From Theropithecus gelada (taxonomy: Eukaryota; Chordata; Mammalia; Primates; Cercopithecidae), in the NCBI RefSeq assembly GCF_003255815.1, contig NC_037682.1:1533616-1597615 (forward strand): a stretch of DNA of 64,000 nucleotides. The letters are read 5' to 3'. The notes beneath the pieces are model-generated. The model made no database searches, was not told the DNA's origin, and worked only from the letters and a program-made list of their open reading frames with translations. Both the position numbers and the translations under genes were made by a program. Positions 44,958-55,935 of the stretch are shown piece after piece (positions within the stretch are counted from its first letter, which is position 1; every line of letters begins with the position of its first letter).

Positions 44958-45330
44958 GAAAGAAATTAATTCTCACACAGGCTACAAAATGGATGAACCT
45001 TGAGGACATTATGCTGAATCAAAGAAGCCACTCAGCAAAGGACAAACCCTTAAGGTTCCCCGTATACAAGGAACCCAGAGCAGTGAAATCCCCAGGGACA
45101 GGAAGGGGATGGTGGGTGCCAGGGGCTGGCGGAGGGGATGGCGAGTCGGTCTTTCATGGGACAGGGACAGCTTCGGTTTGGGAAGTTGAAGAAGTTCTGG
45201 AGATGATGACGGTGGTGACGGCTACACAGCAACGTGAATGTATCTAACGGCACTCAACCGTACACTTTAAAATTGCGTGCATTTACGGTGGTAAATTTTC
45301 TGTTATGTGCATTCCACTGTAGTGAAAAAG

Positions 45331-45802
45331 AGTTAACTTCACCTGAAATGAATTCGTGTGGTAACCACTGGTTCTGTGTTAATAGCATGGATTTCCGTTG
45401 TTTCTATATAAAGTTGCAAAATATCTTTAATCCACATTGTAACGGCATTACCACACGGGAAAGAAGCCAGACACAAACGAAGACAACGCACAGTCTGATT
45501 TCACTGTTGTGGAATCCAAGAGCCGGCCAAACGGGCCTGGGGTAATGGAAATCGGGGTCGCGTTTGCCCTTGGAGGGGAGGCTGGAGCGGGTGAGGGGGC
45601 TTCGGGGCTCGTGGCGACCACATTCCTGGTTCCCTCGAGGGGCGTTTTGGGCACGTTGGGGTGTGGCCCCCCACCACAACCCACGCAATCGTATGCACTG
45701 AAAATCTTTGCATCTCACTGCCTCTGATGGTTTCCCTCTTGATTTAAGACAAACCCATGAACTAAATGTCGTCAATAAAGCCACACCTGACCTCGGAAAT
45801 CC
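45331..45802 (+). mobile_element. Second old L1 3' end (from about 45445)
   Basis: gaaagaagccagacacaaac, a gatttcactgttgtggaatc segment, a ggtcgcgtttgcccttgg segment and actgaaaatctttgcatctc follow an L1M tail order up to about 45740. About 45331-45444 is unassigned. Confidence 0.6.
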
Positions 45803-46100
45803 TTTTTTTTTTTTTTTTTTTTGAGATGGCGTCTTGCTCTGTCACCCAGGCTGGAGTGAGTGGTGCGATCTCGGCTCATTGCAAGCTCCGCCTCCCGGGT
45901 TCACGCCATTCTCCTGCCTTAGCCTTCCCAGTAGCTGGGACTACAGGCGCCTGCCCACGCCCGGCTAAATTTTTGTATTTTTAGTAGAGACGGGGTTTCA
46001 CCGTGTAGGCCAGGATGGTCTCGATCTCCTGACCTCATGATCCGCCCACCTCGGCCTCCCAAAGTGCTGGGATTACAGGCTTGAGCCACCGCACCCGGCC
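45803..46100 (-). mobile_element. AluY-like, antisense
   Basis: Poly-T, gagatggcgtcttgctctgt, aagctccgcctcccgggttc, and an end cttgagccaccgcacccgg. The cttgagccacc end is shared with the young monkey copies. ggaaatc occurs on both flanks. Confidence 0.93.
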
Positions 46101-47682
46101 TTGTCATTGGAAATCTTAACCCACTTCCTCCGGTAGACAACAAAACAAGAAGGAAAAAGACCAATAACTTGACAGGCGTTCTGGAGCCCATGATAGACAG
46201 ACTCGCTCCCAGAAACACCACCTGTGGAACCCCGCCCCCCTTTCCGGGCGTAAATGGAACACAGGAGCCCACGCCGTGTTGTGATCCACAGCACAGATGT
46301 CCACATGGTTGAAAAGTTGGCATTGGACAGTGTTCACTGGGCACCCCAGAACCCAGGGGTGGGAGTAACAGGAGATCCCCCCGCACTGGGAGATGGAGAC
46401 CCTGCTCCCAGCCAGGCTGTGTGCAATGGGCACGTTCCAGCACTTCTGATGCAGGGCAGGTGAGCCCCAGAGTGAAGCTCGGCCCTTGGGGACTCTTGGC
46501 TTTGCCCAGGAAAGAACCCAAGGGCGAGCAGGCAGAGAGCAGCTGCTCAGGGCAGTTTGCGTCACGTTTAGACCCACTTGTAATTACATGCAGTTTAGAG
46601 AGCGGTTCATGCAGAAATTTCTAGGGAAGGGGTAGGAACTTCTGGGTCATCAGGTCGTTGCCGTGGAAAGGGTTGGCAAGGCTTGGGTGTTGCCATGGCA
46701 ACAGTAAATTGACCTGGCACAGCGGAGGGCAGGTCTGACTGGAAAGCCGCTTTGACCCTGCCCTGTTTTACATAGTCCTCAATCTGGTCCGGTGTCAGAG
46801 CCTGGCCTCTGGAGTCAAGTCCCCACCTCAGCTCCATGTGGCGCTCAGGGCTGCACTGGGTCCCTGCTCGCCCACCCACAACACCCGTTTCACCCTGCCC
46901 CAAACGCCCCTGTGTTCTGTTGCCCCACAGCCACCTGGAGCCTCCTCCACCCTGCTGGAAAGTGGCCTTGGGCCCTGGCAGGACTGGACGCAACCTCTTG
47001 CTTCAGGGCCACCATGCCCTGCGTCTGCCTCCCCAGCCAGGCCGGCCTCTGGGGCTGCCCTCCAGGCAAGCAGTGCCCGCCTCTCCGTCTCTCCTCGTGC
47101 AGCCACGGCCTAGATGCTGAGTGACCCTGAGCCCCATGCCTCTCACCTGTGACCTTAGGGACACCAGGCCCCAGCTCAGGGCTGTTTTGGTGAGTGGAAT
47201 AATTCGGGCGAACGGGTTTTAGGAAACTCAGAGCTTGGTTCACACACAAATCATCGTTATTAACTTTGCAAATGGCGGAGGAGGTGCCGGGTCCCTGATG
47301 TCAACGGGGCTTACAGTTGAGTTGGGGAAGCAGCAGTGACCCACACGAAATCAATTCGACAGACCACATAATTGCAACATAAATCACGCACGTGCGTCGG
47401 GGACGGGAGCTGGGCGAGCAGTCGCCTTCCTGCACCCACGGCCTCCACGCCCACCTGCTGGGCGCTCACGTGGGCTTCAGCTCAACCCAGGGGCCGCCCT
47501 CCCGTTGGGAGGTGGGGGTCACTGAGGAGCTCCTGGGCAAGCTCAGTGACTCAGCCCTGAGCAGAGCTGACACTCACTGGGCACGTGCAGCCCCTAGCAG
47601 TCCAGGGTGGACATGTGGCCCTGCAGGAGTCCTAGGGGCTTCCCAGAGGAGGGGAGGCCATGCCCCCGGCCAGACCTCAGAG
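46101..47682. other. GC-rich repeat-poor DNA
   Basis: No gene is named. About 46600-46810 (atttctagggaaggggtagg, then gcctcctctgg-free unique text and ctcaatctggtccggtgtc) resembles a recurrent primate interspersed repeat that I recognise but cannot name with confidence. It contains the RFX-like palindrome. Open frames elsewhere lack domains. Confidence 0.45.
46689..46702. promoter_or_regulatory. Palindromic RFX X-box motif
   Basis: GTTGCCATGGCAAC is a perfect 14-base palindrome and an ideal RFX-family X-box. It seems to belong to an old interspersed repeat, so other copies may exist. Confidence 0.5.
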
Positions 47683-47803
47683 GCGTGTGTGGGCACCTTT
47701 GTATGCCGGGGAGAACAGGACGGCGGTGTGTGAGGGCACCTGTGTGCGTGCCAGGGAGGGCGGAGATGTGTGTGAGGGCATGTGTGTGCGCTGGGGAGGA
47801 CAG
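47683..47803. repeat. Short minisatellite, about 45-base unit
   Basis: Three units of gtgtgtgagggcacctgtgt type, each with a ggggagaacagg- or ggggaggacagg-like spacer. Confidence 0.8.
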
Positions 47804-49424
47804 GGAAGGGAAGGGAAAGGAAAGGAAGGGAGAGGAGGCGGCGTCCAGGGAAGGGCTGAATGGGGACCTACTGGCCAGTAGAGCGTGGACCCCAGGGTGG
47901 AGAGGACGGGGGAGCCAGGGCAGAAGGTCCCAGCCTTCACCCAGGGAACTCAGCAGCAGATCAGGGAGGGGTGAACTGGCTGGAACTTCCCACATCTGCT
48001 GCTCTGGTCATTTCATGGAGGACCAGAAGGAGGCAGGAGGCGTCTCAGAGCCGCTGCAGTGAGAAGTTTCTCGGCTCAGGCCCCTGCTGTATTACCAGGG
48101 TCTGGGCACTGCACCCTCTGTGGCTGTAGGAAGGGAGGCAATGGTGGAACGGGGTTGGGGTTGGGGACCCAGCAGTCCAGTGTGGGGTGGCCGGGTGGGT
48201 GAGGTGGGGCCAGGTTCCAGGAGCTTCCTGCCTGGGGTCCCCAAAGCTATCAGAATGGGAGAAAGCTGGCTGTGCTCTGGACAGGGGTGGGAGGCCTGTG
48301 GCCAGAAAGGGACTCAAGACAGCCCTGGAAGCAGGTGCGAGGGGAGCCCAGGCCAGCAGGAGATGGTGCTGGTGTGGCCTGTCTTGCATTCCCAGAGTGG
48401 CCTCAGCGACCCTTCTGGTCCCACCTGCTCCTCCCAGCCCTACCACCTGGCAAGAGGTGGGCCCCCTGCCCCCATCAGCCCCATGGAGGAGCCGCATGTC
48501 ACCCGAAGCCCAGTCCAGCTAAGTTCTCCAGGGACAAGCAACGAAGGGGAGAAGGAGAAGAAGGAGGAGGAAGAGGAAAAGGAGGAGGGGCGGTGGGGCC
48601 CATCCTGGCCGGGGGTCCCCCTTGGCCGCCCTGGGTGTGTGGGGAACTCTGCCAGGCAGGCACTGGGACTTGGTGGGGTGCCCTGACCTCCCATGACTTC
48701 TCCCCCCCCCCGCCGCCCACTGCCCTCCACGCTGGACAAGGGCTGCTGTAGCATCTTCAAGCCCACAGACACCCGGCAGGGTCCCCTCTGTGCCCAAAGT
48801 CCATCCTCCCGTTCGTTTAGGTGGCACAGACATGCGCAGCAGAGGTAGACTTGAATCTGTCCCCGGACCCACACCCAGGGTCCCAGGGCAGCCCATGGGG
48901 CAGCAGGGCTGTGCAGGCAGTCGGGAGAGGCCCTGGGTGCGTTAGAGGTGACCACGGGCATGCACCTGTGTCTGTGGAAGGCACTGCCGGGGACTAGAGG
49001 GAGGCTGGCGGGGGCTGGTGGGGCTGGAGGGAGGGGGGGACAGTGACCCTCACATCCCCGGCCCCGGGCCCTGGCCTTGCTTGACAGCTGGACCCAGTCT
49101 GCCCTGGAGGGTTGTGAGCCTCTGAGGGTGGCACTGGGCATTCTTACCCTCACTAGACAGCAGCACACCCAGGGCTGGGCAGCGGTGGGAAGGTGCTGAG
49201 GGTGCTCTTGCCTACCCGGGCAGTCGGGGAAGTGGGGACCACAGTGCCACAGGGCTCTCCCAGGGCCTCTCTCGCAGGCCTGCAGACACCACCTCTCCCT
49301 GCATCCTCATGGGGCTGTCCACCTGTGCACAGGCTCCCCAGGAGGTAGTGGGGTGGAGTGTCCAAGTCTCCTCTTCTTACGGGGACCCCAGCAGACTGGA
49401 GCAGGGCCTGCCCTAAAGGCCTCA
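47804..49424. other. GC-rich unique DNA, no named gene
   Basis: Overlapping open frames on both strands, the longest a 242-codon minus frame at 48440-49168, include low-complexity Ser/Phe or Glu/Lys runs from a gaaggaggaggaag-type purine stretch at 48540-48595. No domain recognised. Confidence 0.45.
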
Positions 49425-49525
49425 TTTTAACAAAATTCCTCTCTGAAAGGCCCTACCTGCAAATGCAATCGTACGGAGGTCCTGGGGGTCAGGACTATGA
49501 CGCATGAATCTGGGGGACACGACGT
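49425..49525 (-). mobile_element. MLT1-like LTR end fragment, antisense
   Basis: A ctgaaaggccctacctgcaa segment and cggaggtcctgggggtcagg, ending tgaatctgggggacacgac, match the terminal part of the MLT1-like LTR at 23245-24140. Confidence 0.55.
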
Positions 49526-50540
49526 AGCCGATGCAGGATGGCATCGGTGACACCCGCCCGCCGTGCGCTTTTGCCTGCATAGTTGGGGCTACCCCTGGCT
49601 CTAGTCGTCCTCCCGGGGGGCCCTGCTCTCAGCCTGAGCATTTGTCCCCTGTCCCCTCTCACTCCAGCTGTGGTTTCCGTCCCAGAGGGACCTGAGCAGG
49701 GAGACATAAAGGCCAATGCCGACGCCAAGGAGCCAGTGATGGGGGCTGTTCCCCTCAGCAGGGGCCGGGACTGCCAGGCTCACGGGGAGGAACCAGGTGG
49801 GGCTGGGATCTTCACCAAGAACGCATGGACGGGGACCTCGTGTGGGAGACGGGAGAGGGGAGAGGGGGCTGCAGACCAGAGACCCCAGAACACCCACGGA
49901 GGGGGCTGGGTGGGAGGAGTCATGGGGGAGCCGGGGAGGGAGCAAGGGGAAGGGATGGTGGTGGGAGCTGGGGGCCCTGAGCCCGAGGGGAGGCCACGGG
50001 ACACAGAGCAGGGAGCTCTGTGCACAGGGGCCAAGGGGACCTCGGGGACCACAGGGGCCCTGGGAGCAGAGGTGCAGCAGGTGTGAGAGAGACAGAGGGA
50101 GTGGCCGACCTTGGCGACCTGCAGTGCCCTTGGCCTCCCCTCGGGTCAGGCTGGCCCATCAGGCTCTGCACCCCCCCTGCTGTGGCTCCACACTGGGATG
50201 GCGCCGGATGAGGAACAGAGAAGGAGGACAGGCTCCAGGCCAGGGAGCACCAGGGAAGGACGGAGGACTCAACCCTTTGAGGGCCAATGGGCCCATAAAG
50301 GGAGTCTTCCCTGGCGTCACTGGGCTGGGGTGGGCCTTGCTCCTTCCCCTGTGGGAACGGGGCCCTCTAGGATCAGCCCCTCAGGGACCCCTGCTGCCCT
50401 GTCCCAGCCACTGCACTGAGGCCCAACCACGGCCTCCCTCAGCAAAGGGGCTTCCAGGATTTTACATGGGGTCCCAGAGACCACACCCAACCGTGGGAGG
50501 CTTCACCTTCAGGCGACCAGAAAAGAGTGGCTAATCCTAC
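49526..50540. other. GC-rich unique DNA, no named gene
   Basis: Gly/Arg/Pro-rich open frames on both strands (for example 49797-50534 plus). No domains and no CpG island-level density throughout. Confidence 0.45.
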
Positions 50541-50862
50541 CCTGAGCTCACCCTAATCCCAGGCTCCCCCATGGGGTCCGGCTACTGGGAGTCTCTGTTC
50601 AAATCCTACCCTGAGCTCACCCTAATCCCAGGCTCCCCCATGGGGGTCTGGCTACTGGGAGTCTTTGTCCAAAACCTACCCTGAGCTCACCCTAATCCCA
50701 GGCTCCCCCATGGGGGTCTGGCTACTGGAAGTCTCTGTTCAAATCCTAACCTGAGCTCACCCTAATCCCAGGCTCCCCCATGGGGGTCCGGCTACAGGGA
50801 CCTGAGCTCACCCTAATCCCAGGCTCCCCAATGGGGGTCTAGCTACAGGGAGTCTCTGTCCA
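50541..50862. repeat. 70-base minisatellite
   Basis: Five units marked by cctgagctcaccctaatccc at 50541, 50610, 50680, 50750 and 50801. The period is 70 bases, with a 51-base fourth unit. Each holds a caccctaatccc segment, which includes ccctaa and taatcc. Confidence 0.96.
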
Positions 50863-51120
50863 AAAGTGCCTGGCTTCAGGGCTGCTGCAGAGCTGCCTTC
50901 GGGGTGGGGGTGACAGCCAGACCCCGTTCTCCTACAGGGAGGCAGGGACTTTTTGTGGGGCTCATTCACAGGAGGGGCTGGAGACCCAAGGGCCGCGCCT
51001 CTTTGGGATGGTGGATGAGACAAGGGTTTCTCCAGGAAGCCAGCACAACGCGCGCCGGAGGGCCACGCCCCCAGCCACAGATGGTCTCACACCAGAGACA
51101 GGTCAAGGTCAAGTGATGCA
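50863..51120. other. Unique sequence
   Basis: Short G+C-rich link between the 70-base array and an AluJ. Nothing recognised. Confidence 0.4.
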
Positions 51121-51436
51121 GCCGGGTACAGTGACGCCCGACCGCAGTCCCAGCACTTTCAGAGGCCGAGGAGAGAGGATCGCTTGAGCCCAGGAGGTCA
51201 AGACCAGCCTGGGCAACATATGGAGACCTCATCTCTACAAAAAAAAAAAAAACCCAAAATTTAAAAAGTTTAAAAAAATAATTAGCCAGGCGTGGTGGCA
51301 AGCACCCGTGGTCCCAGCTGCTTGGGAGGCTGAGGTGGGAGGATGGCTTGAGCCCAGGAAGTTAAGGCTGCAGTGAGCTGAGACCGCACCATGGCACTGC
51401 AGCCTGGGTGACAGACAGACCCTGTCTCAGTAAAAG
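51121..51436 (+). mobile_element. AluJ, sense
   Basis: gccgggtacagtgacgcccg, then gaggatcgcttgagcccagg, an enlarged A-rich linker at about 51239-51280, and an end gaccctgtctcagtaaaag. Confidence 0.92.
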
Positions 51437-52091
51437 AAGATCAAGCGACCAGTCCTTGTATTGAGGGGGGTCTGGAGAACCAAGAGAAAAATCCCTTATG
51501 AAACGCAGATTTCGTGAAAACACTAACTTTACAAAACTGGAAATCTGCCAACTATTTAGGCATGAGGAATTGTCATGCAGGGTTGCCTAGCGATGGACAG
51601 GCACATTTCAAGAAATACGGGCTCAACCCATCGGGCCATATTATTTTACTTATTACCATTCAATGTAATTACGCGCTATCTTTCTCCTTGCCTCCGAGGA
51701 AACTCCGCTCCTGTGTGGCGGGGCTGTGTGGCCCTGTTCTGGGAGTGAGAGAATGTCTGAGGTACTGCTCCTAAATCTGAAAAACAAATAATAGTAATGA
51801 TAAAAAACAAATTGAAATCATAAATAAATGGTCTCATTACAGGCGAGGTGCAGGCGGCTGGGAAGGCGGGGCTGGGGCACCCCTACGGCCGCGGTGGCTG
51901 TTCCGCGGTGAGGACCTCGCCATGATCTCTAGAGCCATAGTTCATTAAACAAGTAAATACAAAGACAGTCACACTAAAAATTCATGGAATATTAAGCAAC
52001 AATTCACCAGACTATAAACATCATTACGTCCTGATTTTCCTGTTATCAATCAGATGGGAGCTCCTCCTGATGCATTTTCTGCTCAATTGTT
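51437..52091. other. AT-rich unique island in GC-rich surroundings
   Basis: About 650 bases without a recognisable repeat or gene, AT-rich at 51620-51680 and 51775-51840 and again at 51945-52080. A 50-base CpG-containing patch lies near 51860-51920. Homeobox-like taattacg and tatcaatcag motifs occur. Confidence 0.45.
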
Positions 52092-52105
52092 GTGGACACA
52101 GTTTC

Positions 52106-52398
52106 TTTTTTTTTTTTGAGACGGAGTCTCGCTCTGTCGCCCAGGCTGGAGTGCAGTGGCCGGATCTCAGCTCACTGCAAGCTCCGCCTCCCGGGTTCAC
52201 GCCATTCTCCTGCCTCAGCCTCCCGAGTAGCTGGGACTACAGGCGCCCGCCACCTCGCCCGGCTAGTTTTTTGTATTTTTTAGTTGAGACGGAGTTTCAC
52301 TGTGTTTGCCAGGATGGTCTCGATCCCCTGACCTTGTGATCCGCCCATCTCGGCCTCCCAAAGTGCTGGGATTACAGGCTTGAGCCACCGCGCCCGGC
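52106..52398 (-). mobile_element. Young AluY (AluYR-like), antisense, perfect TSD
   Basis: Full-length reverse copy with ggccggatctcagctcac and cctcgcccggctagtt. tggacacagtttct at 52092-52105 is repeated exactly at 52399-52412. Confidence 0.96.
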
Positions 52399-52412
52399 TG
52401 GACACAGTTTCT

Positions 52413-52849
52413 TTCTACCTCACTTCTTCGTGGCTGTCTCAGGCAGGGACAGGAGGGAGGAGAGTGGCCTCCCGGGCTCCTGCGGCCTCTGCACGCCCTG
52501 CTTTGTCAGTAAGCGCGATGTCAGGCGTGGCCTCCCCACTTTCCTCCTTTGCGGGTGGGGCCCATTGTCCCTCCTCACTCCGCTCCCGTTAACTTCGGGG
52601 TGCCCCATCATGATGCTGGTTGTGCGGACTCGGCCTGTTCCTCTCAAGGAATGGGATTCATGCTCCAAAGTATCCGGCCTGCGCCTGGGAGCCCCTCGAA
52701 GACGACACCCTCCTTCGTGCCCCTCCCACCCTGCACCCAGCACCAGCAGGAGGGAGCCTGGTGCAGCCCCCAGAAATCCACGGAGGGGAAAGTAGGAAAA
52801 GTCCCACTTTTAAGAATGTGGCCCCCGTGCTTTTTCCAGCTCGTTTAAG
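52413..52849. other. Unique sequence, nothing recognised
   Basis: Three or more overlapping open frames without domains. No splice-supported exon. Confidence 0.4.
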
Positions 52850-53525
52850 CATTTTAAACATCGTTCTGAAATACACATAAAATGTGCCACCTGTGACTCC
52901 TCAAGGATCTAGAACTAGAAATACCATTTGACCCAGCCATCCCATGACTGGGGATATACCCAAAGGATTATAAATCATGCTGCTATAAAGACACATGCAC
53001 ACATATGTTTATTGCGGCACTATTCACAATAGCAAACACTTGGAACCAACCCAAATGTCCATCAGTGATAGACTGGATTAAGAAAATGTGGCACATATAC
53101 ACCATGAAATACTATGCAGCCATAAAAAAGGATGAGTTCATGTCCTTTGCAGGGACATGGATGAAGCTGGAAACCATCATTCTCAGCAAACTATCGCAAG
53201 AACAGAAAACCAAACACTGCATGTTCTCACTCATAGGTGGAAATTGAACGATGAGAACACTTGGACACAGGAAGGGGAACATCACACACTGGGGCCTGTG
53301 GTGGGGTGGGGGGACAGGGGAGGGATAGCATTAGGAGAAATACCTGATGTAAATGACGAGTTAATGGATGCAGCACACCAACACGGCACATGTATACATA
53401 CGTAACAAACCTACGTGTTGTCCACATGTACCCTAGAACTTAAAGTATAATACCAAAAAAAAAAAAAAGTGCCACCTGACACATTCTAAGCGTATACAGT
53501 CTGGGAGCGTTCAGTACATTTGCAC
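52850..53525 (-). mobile_element. Antisense L1 3' UTR scrap hosting an L1PA
   Basis: The outer parts (52850-52893 and 53479-53525) read gaaatacacataaaatgtgcc, and then gcgttcagtacatttgcac. This is the same old L1 3' end type as at 10935. A young L1 splits it. Confidence 0.55.
52894..53468 (+). mobile_element. 5'-truncated L1PA with TSD and ORF2 C-terminal remnant
   Basis: A low-divergence L1PA 3' end: gactggggatatacccaaag, gggaaattgaacgatgagaac-like text, a gcacatgtatacatacgtaac phrase and cctagaacttaaagtataat before the A tail. The frame at 53005-53247 reads as the ORF2 C-terminus and ends in-frame, but lacks the endonuclease and reverse transcriptase domains. gtgccacctg flanks it at 52884-52893 and 53469-53478. 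Confidence 0.94.
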
Positions 53526-53946
53526 TGATAAGGTTTGGCTCTGTGTCCCCACCCAAATCTCAGGTCGAATTGTAACGCCCAGGGTTGGAGGTGGGGCCTG
53601 GTGGGAGGCGATTGGGTCTTGGGGACGATTCCTCACAAATGGTTTAGCGCCGTCCCTGGGTGCTGTCTGCCCGACCCGGCCTGAGTCCTCTCTAGCTCTG
53701 GATGTTAGTAAGGATGCAGCAGCTCCCGCTCACGCTCTTGCTGCTCCCACCAGGTAAGACGAGCCTGCTTCCCCTCGCCTTCCGCCACGACTGAAAGTCT
53801 CCTGAGGCCTCAGCAGAAGTCAGGTAGGCACCAGCATCAGGCTTCCCCTGCAGCCTGAGGAACTGAGAGCCAATTCAACCTCTTTTCTGTAGCAAGTACC
53901 CAGTCTCGGGTGATTCTTTATAGTGGTGCGAGAACGGATGAATACA
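53526..53946 (+). mobile_element. MaLR (MST-type) solo LTR, sense
   Basis: tgataaggtttggctctgtg start, gtggggcctggtgggagg, caattcaacctcttttctg, ccagtctcgggtgattc and an end gcgagaacggatgaataca. No internal ERV sequence follows. Confidence 0.9.
53751..53760 (+). promoter_or_regulatory. Consensus-grade splice donor within the LTR
   Basis: CAG/GTAAGAC at the position where MST-type LTRs usually have a gccatgtgagac-like sequence, so local mutations have made a near-ideal donor. No usage evidence. Confidence 0.35.
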
Positions 53947-55308
53947 CGTCCTGTTGTGCCACCCTCCCCCGCCCCCCACAGCCTGCTCTAGGGCTTTTTA
54001 TACCCCCACCTCCTCCTTGCTCATGGCTGACGGATACCTAACGAGGAGGGGACCTGCAGGGGCCCACGCTTTTCCTGCTGGGTCATAGGCTGCGGGCCTT
54101 CATCCAAAGTCGGGTCTGAAGTTTCCTACGTTCCCAGCCATCTGACCGCTCCACTGCCTCCCACCCATGTACGAAGCCCCACCCAGGCTGGGCTGAGTCT
54201 CCTGGGGCCCCAGGATGGTGTGCTCACCTCTGAGTCCCTGGAAGGTCTTTCTGCGTCCTGCGACTGGGTCCTGCCTGCTGGGACTTGGGCCTCAGAGTCA
54301 CCCAGGAACAAGGCACCCATCTTTCTCCAGCACAGCCCGTGCTAATGAGAGGCAGACACAGACTCCCATCCCCCTCGTGCTCCTCTTTCCCTCCTCAGCA
54401 CTTCTCCAGCTGCCCAAAGAGTGGGCAGGAACCATCACCCTTGGGCTATAGAGGCTGAGCCTCCCAACCCCAGCAGACAGAAGTTCTGGGAGCCACCTCA
54501 GCACGACCCAGCCAGGGTGGGCAGCGGGGACGGGCCACGGGGTGCTACGCATCTCAGCACCTGCTCCCAGCCCCTCCCACCCCCCTCACCTCTCCTTCGC
54601 CCACCCTGAGTCCAGGGGATAGGGTGGGGCCAGCCCAGCTGGGAAGAGAGTGGAGCTTTCACTTGGGGTGCCCCAGGGTGAGCCGGGGGTGTTGAGGGGG
54701 TGACACAGGTGGGCAGCACTTGGCCCTCACAAAGGTTGTCATTTTCACAGCAGAGAGTAAGGCCTGCCAGACACAGCTCTGGGATCTGCTCTGGTCCCCT
54801 CAACAGTGTGGTCAATGCTCTGTGGGTGGCCAGTGACCCACCTGGTGAGCCCGGTGGACAGGACAGTGTCCTTGGGGATATGGGACTGGCGCCTCTGAGG
54901 CAGGGCCCGGCCTGAGGAGCCTCTGGGGTCTGCTGGGGTCCTTGGCCTCCATCCACCATGCACCTCCCATTCCCCCAAGCCTCTCCTCCCGCACCCCTCC
55001 CTCCTCGCCTCTCAGGGACCCTGTGGCCCCTTCGTAGCACCCCAGCTTATGTGACCTCAGGTTACACAGGCAGCAGCTTGGGGGCACGTCTGGGCTCCTC
55101 TGTCAAATCATCAGGAGGACCTGGCGGGCCGCACGTAGGCCGACGGTCCATGGAGCCACGGCCGGGACCGGAACAGAACCACTCGGCCCCCAGCCCTAGA
55201 TGGGAATTCAACAGTGAGGAGAGCTCTGACCTGGAGCAACAGCCCGAGGCCCCTGCTGCACTCAAGCTCTAGAGAGGGAGGCCATGAGCTCCGACAACAC
55301 AGACAGAA
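53947..55308. other. GC-rich repeat-poor DNA, no named gene
   Basis: About 1.4 kb. Open frames up to 180 codons (54498-55040 minus) have no domains. Confidence 0.45.
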
Positions 55309-55636
55309 GGCCGGGCGCGATAGCTCATGCTTGGAATCCCAGCACTGTGGGAGGCCGTAGTGGGTGGATCGCCTGAGGTCGGTGGGTCACCTGAGGTCAG
55401 GAGTTCAAGACCATCCTGGCCACCATGACAAAACCCCGTCTCTACTAAAAACACAAAAGTTAGCCAGGCATGGTGGCAGACCCCTGTAATCCCAGCTACT
55501 TGGGAGGCTGAGGCAGGAGAATCACTTGAACCCAGGAGGCAGAGGTTGCAGAGAGCTGAGATCTCACCACTGTATTCCAGCCTGGGTGACAGAGTGAGAC
55601 TCTATCTCAAAAAAATAAAAAATAAAATAAAATATA
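55309..55636 (+). mobile_element. Alu, sense, with internal duplication
   Basis: ggccgggcgcgatagctcat to an (AAAAT)n tail. A gcctgaggtcggtgggtcac stretch repeats a segment of the left monomer, giving two nearly adjacent cctgaggtc copies. Confidence 0.93.
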
Positions 55637-55689
55637 CACAGATGGGAAAATGTCCCCAGCCCCCAAAATACCACAATGAAACCGAAAGC

Positions 55690-55935
55690 CAAACAAGCTC
55701 AGAAAGAAACATCGTTACATGCACGTCACGGAGAATGCTAATATCTTCCGTTTACAAAGGGTTCTTATAAATCAGTGTTAAAAACCAGAAAGGACATGAA
55801 CAACTCACAAAAGAAAAAGGCAAATGGCTACTAAATACGTGGGGAAATGCGGAACCTCAGCAGCGAATGAAAATGTGCAGAGTAACGAGCATCAGAGTGC
55901 GGCCACTGAGGGTCCACCAGGGCGGCTGGTTCACA
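55690..55935 (+). mobile_element. Old L1 ORF2 fragment
   Basis: ttcttataaatcagtgttaa, aaggacatgaacaactcac and aggcaaatggctactaaat, in L1 order, strongly decayed. Confidence 0.6.

Larger units (their letters stand above)
44020..45330 (+). mobile_element. Old L1 3' end split by three Alu-type insertions
   Basis: Left: ttgatgaatgaaacaaagtg and ttcagccttgaaaaggaag. Right: atggatgaaccttgaggac, attatgctgaatcaaagaag, gttctggagatgatgacgg and ggtggtaaattttctgttat. This is a classic L1M tail interrupted in the middle. Confidence 0.85.

Noticed and set aside
48440..49168. 242-codon minus frame
   Set aside because: No domain. It includes a Ser/Phe run produced by a purine-rich stretch, and other frames are open over the same DNA.
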